Source of the DNA: Fodinisporobacter ferrooxydans
GTDB lineage: Bacteria; Bacillota; Bacilli; Tumebacillales; MYW30-H2
Direction of reading: 5' to 3'
Length of the DNA: 64,000 nt
Assembly (NCBI RefSeq): GCF_022818495.1
Contig: NZ_CP089291.1
Coordinates: forward strand, 3,489,501 to 3,553,500
In this document: piece after piece, positions 8,270 through 15,885 of the stretch
How positions within the stretch are numbered: the first letter of the stretch is position 1
Layout: every line of letters begins with the position of its first letter
Notes under the pieces: model-generated
Database searches by the model: none
Told to the model about the DNA's origin: nothing
Seen by the model: the letters and a program-made list of their open reading frames with translations, nothing else
Translations under genes and position numbers: made by a program

Positions 8270-8506
8270 CTTATTTCATAAAGGGTTTCAAAAGACTGAT
8301 CGATCCAAATTTACGATTTTTTATTTGGAGACACTAAAATTTCTTACACGATTGGGCGAACGTAGTGACGAAGAGTACCCCCGGTTTTATATTGTAAAGT
8401 ATATATAATTTCGTATCTAAAACAGCAGGCTGGTATTGTAAACTTCATTACAACTTACATCATACTGGTTCGGATTTCATGCGTTGATTCGGGTTTGTTT
8501 TTCAAG

Positions 8507-8551
8507 CAAAAAAAAAGAATCGACCACTCCAACTATGGAACGGTCAGATTC
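8507..8551 (-). terminator. Terminator of the YjcZ-type gene
   Basis: On the minus strand, GAATC(8551-8547)TGACCG pairs with GGTC-GATTC(8521-8517) and runs straight into nine T residues. It follows the stop of the small gene at 8611-8724 by about 60 bp. Confidence 0.75.
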
Positions 8552-8610
8552 AGAGTTACGCATTTTAAAAATGGTGGAGACGCTTGCCGTAATGTTTACA
8601 TGGAAATCGA

Positions 8611-8724
8611 TTAGTATCCTGCTCCATAAGGAACAATCAGGATAAATAGGACAAAGATGATGAGGAAGACAACTGCGCAGCGGGTATAGCCACCAAATGC
8701 TCCATAACCGTATCCGTCTGCCAT
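8611..8724 (-). CDS. YjcZ-family sporulation peptide (37 aa)
   Basis: The frame from an ATG at 8724 to a TAA at 8611 gives a 37-residue peptide. It has a Gly/Tyr-rich head (MADGYGYGAFGGYT), one hydrophobic span (AVVFLIIFVLFILIV) and the tail PYGAGY. This is the YjcZ/YczN-type pattern of small sporulation-associated membrane peptides. It is clearly related to the peptide at 47502-47612, sharing YGAFGGYT-xx-AVVFLIIFVLF. It sits inside the spoVK element and has its own terminator. Its function is unknown, as for most of the family. Confidence 0.8.
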   Translation of the reverse strand: MADGYGYGAFGGYTRCAVVFLIIFVLFILIVPYGAGY

Positions 8725-9073
8725 TTGGTTTCTAGTTTCTCTTTTCGAAGATTCCGCTTGATAATAAAGTCAGCTTGTGTTTCTTCGGAAAGGCAAATCT
8801 GTAAGTTTTCTTTACTATCATTACCTGCATCCGTTAAGGGGAAACGTAAGGGGCTCGTCCCCTGCACTGCATCGCCCACTGTATGGCAGGCCCAGCACGG
8901 GATTCTGGGCAATGTAGGAATGGAGACATCACTCAAGTCTATATGAAGTCTTAGCGGTCTTAATCGCTTCGCATATCTAGCGACTTTAGATATCAGATCC
9001 TGGGCATCAAACGACATCAACTTTTGGATATTATGCAGTAGCTAAAACACTATTAAATAATTCACTTTTACCA

Positions 9074-9649
9074 TTATTCAATTGTTAAAATACCATATAT
9101 AAATTCTCTTGGATGAATTCGACGAATACGACCAATTTGTTCCGGAAAACGATGGGTGTTGCTTGTGACAATATAGTCACAATTTTCGTCGATTGCCGCT
9201 AACCATACATGCAGATCATCAGGATCGTAGGTGGTTAACGGTTGATTCATCCCTTGACTTTTAATGATTGTTATTGCTTCTTCATGAGTACGCCCCGTTA
9301 GCTCGACTAAAACCTCTCCGGTTGGCCGATTTGCATGGAGCCTTGAAACAAAGCTGTATCTCCCGACACGGGAATTTACGACATTATGTTCTTCCAGTAA
9401 GGGATAAACCACATCTTCCATAAAGTCATCGAGGTCCTCAATGGAATATGTTACACCTTGTAACCCACGAGTAAGTGCTACGTTGTACATTTCGAATAGA
9501 CATACTTTCGAAATCACCGGTTGATAATACATGGAACCCCGTGCCAAGAACAACAATTGTCGATTGAGCCCATCTGTTCGCAGTGCGCCGCATAATACCG
9601 TTGTATCTAAAAATGCCTTTGGCAGCTTATATGAGATTGAACTCATCAT
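9074..9649 (-). CDS. PIN-domain ribonuclease, toxin of a TA pair
   Basis: This 191-residue protein has the PIN-like pattern: FLDTTVLCGALR at about residue 13 with the first acidic residue, EMYN near 55, and the late acidic cluster YDPDDLHVWLAAIDENCDYIVTSN, where one aspartate is followed by the final conserved Asp and TSN. PIN toxins are metal-dependent RNases. The start overlaps the upstream HTH gene by 23 bp, so the two are co-translated. In the element the pair probably stabilises the DNA against unscheduled loss. Confidence 0.75.
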   Translation of the reverse strand: MMSSISYKLPKAFLDTTVLCGALRTDGLNRQLLFLARGSMYYQPVISKVCLFEMYNVALTRGLQGVTYSIEDLDDFMEDVVYPLLEEHNVVNSRVGRYSFVSRLHANRPTGEVLVELTGRTHEEAITIIKSQGMNQPLTTYDPDDLHVWLAAIDENCDYIVTSNTHRFPEQIGRIRRIHPREFIYGILTIE

Positions 9650-10241
9650 CTACTTCACCGCCTGCCCGGTTTTTTTCATCTAGACGGCGAAGTGTTTTCT
9701 CAGCTTTCGCGTCCTGTTCATCAGTAGTTCGGAATAATGATTTTGGAATCCTCCAATGACCACCGGGTGTTTTCGTTGCACCAGGAAAACGACCCTCTTC
9801 ACAATGGCGTTTCACGGTCTGTGTTGACACTCCTAATTTTTTTGCTACCTCGCCAACGCGATAAAAGCCCTCAATGGCCTCATCGGAATCCTGTATCGAC
9901 TCAGGATTAAATGATAATAAAGACGCGATAATGTCGTTTCGATTTACGGCAACAGCTGAGATGTATTCAATCAGCACTTTGTGGGCTGACTGTAGATCCC
10001 CAGCTTTCATATATTGTTTAATCGTCGTTTCCAATGTCTTTAGATGTGATAGATCTTCAGTTGAATCTATGCTGCTTAATGCTATGTCTAACTGATGAAT
10101 TACATAAGTCGGTTTTTCCAAGGTATTCAGGGTTTCGCCAAGTAAGACTTTTATAATGGGTTCCATTTCTGATAAGCGGTCATGTTCCGCCAAAAATATT
10201 GCTGCATCCCATAATTTTTCATGATCATGTTCCATAAGCAT
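9627..10241 (-). CDS. Excisionase-type HTH protein, antitoxin partner of the PIN gene
   Basis: The start is the ATG at 10241 with GGAGGTGATCACC just upstream, giving 204 residues. The first about 125 residues are helical and unassigned. At about 130-175 is a MerR/excisionase-type winged helix (YRVGEVAKKLGVSTQTVKRH, then FPGATKTPGGHWRIP). The charged C-terminus (about 175-204) could bind the toxin. The fused helical N-terminus makes it longer than simple antitoxins. It is likely autorepressing, and the AT-rich region at 10242-10377 would hold its operator. Confidence 0.7.
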   Translation of the reverse strand: MLMEHDHEKLWDAAIFLAEHDRLSEMEPIIKVLLGETLNTLEKPTYVIHQLDIALSSIDSTEDLSHLKTLETTIKQYMKAGDLQSAHKVLIEYISAVAVNRNDIIASLLSFNPESIQDSDEAIEGFYRVGEVAKKLGVSTQTVKRHCEEGRFPGATKTPGGHWRIPKSLFRTTDEQDAKAEKTLRRLDEKNRAGGEVDDEFNLI

Positions 10242-10554
10242 GGTGATCACCTCCAACTATTCCTATTATATACCATTTTTAAATTTAAATCCAACAAAAC
10301 AAACAAAATAAACAAAATATTAATGTAACACCATGTTGGCACTCTTTTGACATCATAACAGCACCAAATCTGTAAAATTGGGTGTTACTATGATATCAGG
10401 AAAATTTAATAACGCGAATAAAAAAGCAGTTGTCCTTTATTGGATGGCTGCTTTTTTGTTTCCCAAAGTACTGTACGCCATAAGGACAATCCCTATCTGT
10501 AATAGGACAAATTTTGACCCGAGTAAACATTTATATAAGCATCAAGGAGGGGAT

Positions 10555-10740
10555 ATGTTGGGAGCTAACACGCCACTACCTAAATATGATGTGGTAACTG
10601 TCCCGTCAAATGACCCCGAAGCACCTACGCTGGATGAACTTTGTCTTTCAGATCAAGTAATGGATTGGTTGGGAAGAGTTTTCAATCACTTGGATTTGCT
10701 AGAGAAAAAGTTGAACCCGGAGCAGGATGTTGACAAATAA
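10555..10740 (+). CDS. Small acidic protein upstream of the recombinase
   Basis: A 61-residue frame starts at an ATG with AAGGAGG six bases upstream. It reads MLGANTPLPKYDVVTVP, then LDELCLSDQVMDWLGRVFNH and a charged end. No family is recognised. GTAAAATTGG at 10372-10381 and its exact inverse CCAATTTTAC at 10744-10753 flank it. Small genes beside serine recombinases often encode directionality factors, so it is a candidate controller of excision. That is inference. Confidence 0.6.
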   Translation: MLGANTPLPKYDVVTVPSNDPEAPTLDELCLSDQVMDWLGRVFNHLDLLEKKLNPEQDVDK

Positions 10741-10752
10741 TGTCCAATTTTA

Positions 10753-10767
10753 CAATCAACACCGAAA
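10753..10767 (+). promoter_or_regulatory. Third copy of the recombinase arm motif
   Basis: CAATCAACACCGAAA here matches CAATCGACACCGAAA at 12536-12550 (the right attachment arm) in 14 of 15 positions. It lies 24 bp before the recombinase start, which suggests the recombinase binds its own leader. Confidence 0.55.
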
Positions 10768-10790
10768 AGTTGCATAGAATGGGGGAGTGA

Positions 10791-12584
10791 GTGTTGCTTG
10801 TAAAGAAGATTGTCGATTCGATTCCTACAGAAGTAAACAAGTACAATCGATTTAATATTGATAAAGATATACCGAAACTAACGACCGAGGAACTTACAGC
10901 TTTAGTTGAACATGTTCGATTGATAGGTTACGCTCGTGTTTCTACCGTAGACCAAGCTGAACGAGGTTGGTCACTAGAATCACAAATAGAGTCGATTTAT
11001 TCCAAGGCCAAAGAAGAAGGTTTTCAAGATCAACAAATATTGATTGTGGTTGAAATGGGGAAAAGTGGAGATGATCCGGATCGTCCGGCATTAAACTTCG
11101 TACTGGGGTTAATAAAAGATGGAGTAGGAAATGGCGGAAAGTTTGTGTGCCTCCATCCAGATCGCTTCAGCCGTAGTTTTTTCCAAGGAATGAGTATCTA
11201 TTATGAGATCACCAACTATGGGATTGATGTTAATTATATAGAGTTTGATTATGACCCTGATAATCCAGAATCAGCGCTTATGTATAACATTCATATGTCA
11301 ATCGCTCAATACAACAAGTCAAAAATCCTTGCCAACTCCAAACGCGGGCGCCGACAAAAATTGAAAAGCGGGGAGATACCAGGGATCCGTAAGATTTTTG
11401 GTTATGATTTTGACAAGGAAACTGACAAACTCGTTGAAAATCCGGAAGAAAAGGAAATTTATCAACTCATGGTAGATTGGATTCTCAATGGGAAAGACGG
11501 TCGGGAAATGACTTGTTCCAAGATAGCCAAAGAGCTTGCTAAGTTAGGATATAAGCCTCCGGAGAGTAATGTTTGGTATCAAACGACCGTGAGCAGAGTA
11601 CTTCGCTGCGAAACGTATAAGGGTTTCATTTACTTTGGGAAATCAGAAATTATACAGAAAAACGGAAAGAAGGTGGAAATTGAAAAACCGAAAGAAGAAT
11701 GGTTCAAAATACCCGTTCCCGCGTATATAGATGAACCTACTTGGAACCGTGTGCAAGAAGAGCTAGACAAACGTGAAAAACGACATCGGGGAAGGCCTTC
11801 CATGCATCATTTATTAAAGGGTCTGGTTCGTTGCGGCCGCTGTGGGGCTTCGGTGGCATCGGGGGGACATTCCTTTACAAAAAACAATAAATATTATTAT
11901 TACGCTTGCACAAGGAAATCTACAAAAGGATGGGTACAAAAAACCGGTGAATCGTACTATCAACGTTGTAAAGGGAGTAACTGGCGAACTGACATTATTG
12001 ATCCTTTGATCTGGAATTGGGTCATTGATCACCTGAAAGAGCCGGAAAAGATTATTCAAACTTTTCTGGAAAAGCAAGGCAATCCACATGAAATTCAAGA
12101 AATGCAGGATAAGTTATCAAGGCTACAGAGTACCTTGAAGGATCGTGAAGGTGAAAAGGAACGCTTAATCTTTATGTTCCAAAAGAAGTGGATTACCCCT
12201 GAAGAAATGAATCGCAAAATGGAAGATGTGATGAAAGAAATTATGGAAGTTCAAGAGGAAGTCGATTTATTGCAAAATTCCTTGAACAACCTGCTTAAGG
12301 AATTCGATAGCTTCGAATTGCTAAAGAGTAAGCTAAGACAATTTTATAAATACGTTACCAAACAAGAGCATCTCACTGATCAACTTAAACGTGAAATTTT
12401 AGGGATTTTTATAAATCGTGTTATCCTCTATGACGATAAGGTAGAGATTTATGCGAAATGGGGAGAAGGCCTAAAGGTTATGAATGAATCGGGTGCACCA
12501 GACCCTGTTCAGGCAATCGACCAAAAATTTTTATCCAATCGACACCGAAACTACAAGTCTAGTCAAATCCATGGAAGACAATAA
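10791..12584 (+). CDS. Large serine recombinase of the spoVK element
   Basis: The protein is 597 residues from a GTG at 10791, with GGGGGAGTGA upstream. The catalytic resolvase domain starts with GYARVSTVDQAERGWSLESQ, whose Ser in ARVST is the nucleophile, followed by HPDRFSRSFFQGM with conserved arginines. The recombinase domain is at about 190-290. A zinc ribbon follows (VRCGRCGASV at about 345, then CTRKS and CKGSNW), and a coiled coil at about 430-500. This is the architecture of phage integrases and of SpoIVCA-like recombinases that excise skin elements. The last about nine codons lie across the right att core, so recombination changes its C-terminus. Confidence 0.95.
   Translation: MLLVKKIVDSIPTEVNKYNRFNIDKDIPKLTTEELTALVEHVRLIGYARVSTVDQAERGWSLESQIESIYSKAKEEGFQDQQILIVVEMGKSGDDPDRPALNFVLGLIKDGVGNGGKFVCLHPDRFSRSFFQGMSIYYEITNYGIDVNYIEFDYDPDNPESALMYNIHMSIAQYNKSKILANSKRGRRQKLKSGEIPGIRKIFGYDFDKETDKLVENPEEKEIYQLMVDWILNGKDGREMTCSKIAKELAKLGYKPPESNVWYQTTVSRVLRCETYKGFIYFGKSEIIQKNGKKVEIEKPKEEWFKIPVPAYIDEPTWNRVQEELDKREKRHRGRPSMHHLLKGLVRCGRCGASVASGGHSFTKNNKYYYYACTRKSTKGWVQKTGESYYQRCKGSNWRTDIIDPLIWNWVIDHLKEPEKIIQTFLEKQGNPHEIQEMQDKLSRLQSTLKDREGEKERLIFMFQKKWITPEEMNRKMEDVMKEIMEVQEEVDLLQNSLNNLLKEFDSFELLKSKLRQFYKYVTKQEHLTDQLKREILGIFINRVILYDDKVEIYAKWGEGLKVMNESGAPDPVQAIDQKFLSNRHRNYKSSQIHGRQ
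12541..12566 (+). other. attR: right attachment site of the spoVK element
   Basis: The arm GACACCGAAA is at 12541-12550 and the core GTCTAGTCAA at 12557-12566. Together with the left end it forms, in the excised circle, a 50-bp site with 18 of 25 positions matching between half-sites. The core lies in codons for SLVK, matching CLVK at the left end. Confidence 0.85.
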
Positions 12585-12969
12585 AAATGACTTTATTTTG
12601 ATTTTGGCAGGCTATGGCTATGAGATGGAGCAGTTTCTGCGCATCAATCCGGGTATGCCTTCCCGATTTCCGATCACGTTGACATTTGATGATTATTGCG
12701 ATACAGAGTTAATGGAAATTTCGCAACTGATGCTCCGTGAGCGGCAATATCGCTTGAGCAGGGAAGCGGAGCAAAAATTGCGGCAACATCTGAAGACGAC
12801 AACACAAGAGCGGAGCAGAAACTTCAGCAATGCCCGGATGGTCCGAAATGTCATTGAACGAGCGATCCGTTTGCATGCCGTCCGCTTGCTTGATGCACCC
12901 AATCCAACTCGTGAAGATCTCATGACAATACAGGAACAGGATTTGGAGTTAGGGGAGGTGACAGCATGA
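12557..12969 (+). CDS. spoVK: SpoVK C-terminal half
   Basis: From the core onward the frame encodes LVKSMEDNKNDFILILAGYG, which is the sensor-1 strand. Then come GMPSRFPITLTFDDYC with the arginine-finger region, and the helical lid (ARMVRNVIERAIRLH) to the TGA at 12967. No ribosome site or plausible start precedes it, so it is expressed as SpoVK only after excision. Its last bases overlap the start of the next gene (ATGA at 12966). The sequence shows no frameshift or stop, so the split gene is being kept functional. Confidence 0.93.
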
Positions 12970-13580
12970 AGACTTGTCTTGTCATTGGTCGTACAAACGT
13001 AGGGAAAACACTGTTTTGTGTCAATTTTGCCGAATTCATCGGCCTCTCGAAAATCGATGTGTATTTCACGCTGCCAGATGGCAGCCGGCGCCAAAAACGC
13101 TATGAACCGGCACAGGCCCGTCATGAATTGTCGGGCATTGGGCAACACCGGACGCGCTGTCTGCAATCCATTCGCTTGGAATTGCCGCAAGGAAAAGGGA
13201 CGAGACAGTTTTTGCTCACCGATTCCACAGGACTTGCTGCTGGCATTCATCCGGATCAAGGAATTCGCTATGCAATGGCGCAAACCTTAGATGAATTGCG
13301 ATACGCGGACTGCATTTTGCATATGGTGGATGTTCATCCGACACGAAACGACTCGGAAGCTGCAGACGATGTTTTAACCGAATTGGATCGACAAATTGCC
13401 GAATTTGGTCAAACACGTGTGGGATATGCCATGCTGGTGAACAAAGTAGATTTGCCGGGTGCCGATGAAAAACTGGAACAAATTCAACGACAATACAACC
13501 CAAAATCTCTTCTTCCAATCTCGGCGTTATACCGTAAAGGATTTCGCGAGGTGAAGGAATATGTATGGCGCATGGTATAG
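12966..13580 (+). CDS. Era-like small GTPase downstream of spoVK
   Basis: This 204-residue P-loop GTPase has G1 GRTNVGKT, G3 DSTGL, G4 NKVD and G5 SAL. It overlaps spoVK by four bases and the next gene by 20, so it is part of the spoVK-hflX cluster. There is no KH domain, so it is not Era itself. The overlap with spoVK suggests expression during sporulation or translational coupling, which the element would break. The biochemical role is unknown. Confidence 0.85.
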   Translation: MKTCLVIGRTNVGKTLFCVNFAEFIGLSKIDVYFTLPDGSRRQKRYEPAQARHELSGIGQHRTRCLQSIRLELPQGKGTRQFLLTDSTGLAAGIHPDQGIRYAMAQTLDELRYADCILHMVDVHPTRNDSEAADDVLTELDRQIAEFGQTRVGYAMLVNKVDLPGADEKLEQIQRQYNPKSLLPISALYRKGFREVKEYVWRMV

Positions 13581-14163
13581 CTTCATTTCCACATTTGCCG
13601 CTCTTGTCCTTGTCGGAATGGTCATAAAAGTCATGGATGATGCATTGGATATCGAATATGATACATTTTTAGGGAAACGAACGCTGCCGGTACGTTTGGG
13701 CAGAGCGACATTGCCTTACTGTCTGATGATTCTCGCGATTGCGATTTATTTACAGCCGCCGACAACGTTGTCATTGTTTATGGCAAGCTACATCATCGGG
13801 ATGGGGCATGATTTCCGCGAAAAGATGCCGTCACAAATCAGAGGATGGGCAGAAAGTGCCATAGCCGTTGTGCTTATGCTTCTGTTGGTCGGCTGGAATA
13901 TTGCATTTTGGTCCATTGCGATTATGATCGTCATTCAATTATTGGATGATTTAAGTGATATACGGGATGATGTGAAAACAGGGCAACGGAATTTCGCCGT
14001 CCGTTTCGGTATTCTCGAAGTTACCTTTGTCTTATTGATCGCGTTTGCCATTGCCGTACTTTTATCTCCGCTCCAATCGGTGTTTGTTTTGCTCGCAACT
14101 CCAGTTGTGCATGCACTGCTTAGTTTGTTGGAAAGGAGACAAAACCGTGCCCGCAGCCAATAA
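13561..14163 (+). CDS. Small UbiA-like polytopic membrane protein
   Basis: A 200-residue protein with about six membrane spans starts at an ATG with GAGGTGAAGGA upstream. Two Asp-rich loops, MDDALDIEYD at about 26 and LDDLSDIRDD at about 130, each follow a span. They recall the two DxxxD motifs of UbiA prenyltransferases that bind diphosphate through magnesium. It is shorter than UbiA (about 290), so it may be a compact or divergent member. Its start lies within the end of the GTPase gene. Confidence 0.65.
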   Translation: MYGAWYSFISTFAALVLVGMVIKVMDDALDIEYDTFLGKRTLPVRLGRATLPYCLMILAIAIYLQPPTTLSLFMASYIIGMGHDFREKMPSQIRGWAESAIAVVLMLLLVGWNIAFWSIAIMIVIQLLDDLSDIRDDVKTGQRNFAVRFGILEVTFVLLIAFAIAVLLSPLQSVFVLLATPVVHALLSLLERRQNRARSQ

Positions 14164-14347
14164 CATTTTAGTAGGGCTGATTTTTTTTCTACTCGTGTTT
14201 CTCGTTGCCTATTCTTTTGGAAAACGCATGGGAAAAAAGCAAGGAATTCGTATTGGGCGTACGGAAACACATTTGCTTTTACGCGCACAGTCCTTGCGGG
14301 AAAACCGCTGTCCGATCTGTAGCCGGTCGCCGCATGAACCTATGTAG
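14147..14347 (+). CDS. Small membrane protein with C-terminal CxxC
   Basis: The frame begins at a GTG at 14147 preceded by GAAAGGAG and encodes 66 residues. There is one N-terminal span (NILVGLIFFLLVFLVAYSFG), a basic stretch (KRMGKKQGIRIGR) and a late CPICSRSP motif that could bind zinc. It overlaps the UbiA-like gene by 17 bp. No family was recognised. The ribosome site and tight packing support it as a real gene. Confidence 0.65.
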   Translation: MPAANNILVGLIFFLLVFLVAYSFGKRMGKKQGIRIGRTETHLLLRAQSLRENRCPICSRSPHEPM

Positions 14348-14371
14348 CCAACTGTAGCCAGCAACTGCAAT

Positions 14372-14431
14372 AAATCTCCATTTTACAATCCACTCCGGGC
14401 CATTTTTGCCGCAAAGATGGTTCGGAGATTT
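14372..14431 (+). terminator. Possible terminator
   Basis: AAATCTCC at 14372-14379 pairs with GGAGATTT at 14424-14431, with GGCCAT/ATGG pairing inside. A short T-rich tail follows. It would end the spoVK-GTPase cluster before hflX. Confidence 0.4.
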
Positions 14432-14504
14432 GATTTGCACTTTTTTCCGCGGGCGTCATTTGATATGATTCTATTCATGACAAATGAAATGAATCATAAA
14501 GGAC

Positions 14505-15806
14505 GTGTGTAAACGGCACATGTATACGATTGTAGAAGAAAAGACGGAACATGCCATTCTCATTGGTTTAAAAACACAAAAGTCAGAAAAAAATTGGGAT
14601 CGTTCCTTTGCCGAACTGCACAATTTGGCAGAAACGGCTGGCGTGGTCGTGGCGGGAGAGATGGTACAGTCCAAGCTGGTGTCGGATCCGACATTTTTTA
14701 TCGGAAAAGGGAAAGCAGAGGAACTGAAACGTATGGCGGATTTGCTGGAAGCAGACGTAGTGATTGCCAATCAAGAACTCACACCTGTGCAAATCAAGAA
14801 TTTGGAATACATCATAGGAGTGAAAGTCATTGATCGGACACAATTAATTCTGCATATTTTTGCGGAGCGAGCCCGTTCCAAAGAAGGGAAGCTGCAAGTG
14901 GAACTTGCTCAGCTGAAATATTTATTACCCCGATTACTAGGCAAGGGAATGGATATGTCCCGACTTGGCGGGGGCATCGGAGCAAAAGGTCCTGGTGAAA
15001 CAAAATTGGAGTTGGATCGGCGAAGAATCCGTGATCAAATTCATCGATTGGAGCAGGAACTCAAACAAATCGGAAACCATCGATCGCTGCGCACCACCCG
15101 CCGTTCGAAAAGTGACATCTATACGGTTGCCATGGTCGGTTATACAAACGCCGGCAAAAGCACACTTTTCAAGACATTGCTTGAGCAATACGGGCAGGGA
15201 GATGCAGAAGAAGGCAGAAACCGATTGTTTGATACATTGGAAACAACGACCAGAAAATTGACGCTTCCGTTTTTGGGAGATGTCATTTTAAGCGATACGG
15301 TTGGCTTTATCCAAGATCTTCCTCATCATCTCATCCAATCCTTTCGTTCCACTTTGGAGGAAGTAGTGGAAGCGGATCTCTTGCTGCACGTTGTCGATGC
15401 TTCCGATCCGGACTGGCCGGAGCAAGCGGCAACCGTATACCAGGTATTGGATGATTTGAAGAAACAGGATCGAAAAGTTCTTACGGTCTTTAACAAAATC
15501 GACCAATTGGAAACTCATGAATATGGGAAAGAAGCACTATACGACCCCAATGCAGATCGCATGCAAAAGATTTCCGCAAAAGAAAAACTAGGTCTGGAAG
15601 AATTGGCGGAACAACTTACAGTTCTTTTGGAGGGATCGATCCAGGAATATTTGATTCAACTCCCGTATGAAATGGGCAGCCAAGTCCGGACCATTCATGC
15701 ATCCGGTCAAGTTTTGGAAGAAACGTACGAAGAATCGCATATGCAGATACGAGTCAACATGACAAAAACAAAAGCTCAGAAGTTTCTTCCGTTTTTGGTA
15801 CCATAG
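14505..15806 (+). CDS. hflX: GTPase HflX, ribosome-associated
   Basis: The protein is 433 residues from a GTG at 14505, or 428 from the ATG at 14520. The N-terminal HflX domain has DPTFFIGKGKAEEL and NQELTPVQIKNLE; the glycine-rich linker RLGGGIGAKGPGETKLELDR is diagnostic. The GTPase domain shows GYTNAGKSTLF, DTVGFI and NKID. HflX binds the 50S subunit and splits stalled or heat-damaged ribosomes. The assignment is secure. Confidence 0.96.
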   Translation: MCKRHMYTIVEEKTEHAILIGLKTQKSEKNWDRSFAELHNLAETAGVVVAGEMVQSKLVSDPTFFIGKGKAEELKRMADLLEADVVIANQELTPVQIKNLEYIIGVKVIDRTQLILHIFAERARSKEGKLQVELAQLKYLLPRLLGKGMDMSRLGGGIGAKGPGETKLELDRRRIRDQIHRLEQELKQIGNHRSLRTTRRSKSDIYTVAMVGYTNAGKSTLFKTLLEQYGQGDAEEGRNRLFDTLETTTRKLTLPFLGDVILSDTVGFIQDLPHHLIQSFRSTLEEVVEADLLLHVVDASDPDWPEQAATVYQVLDDLKKQDRKVLTVFNKIDQLETHEYGKEALYDPNADRMQKISAKEKLGLEELAEQLTVLLEGSIQEYLIQLPYEMGSQVRTIHASGQVLEETYEESHMQIRVNMTKTKAQKFLPFLVP

Positions 15807-15885
15807 AGCGTTTCACTTGTAACAATCGCTTCACTTGTACAATAGCTTTATATAAAATGCTTGATAATAGAAAGGATCGAACCGT

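Noticed and set aside
8637-9020. Minus-strand frame of 127 codons with a CWACH motif resembling a heme c site
   Set aside because: It overlaps the YjcZ-type gene in another frame, has no signal peptide for heme c attachment, and no family pattern around the motif. Probably chance, although 8725-9020 could hold a decayed gene.
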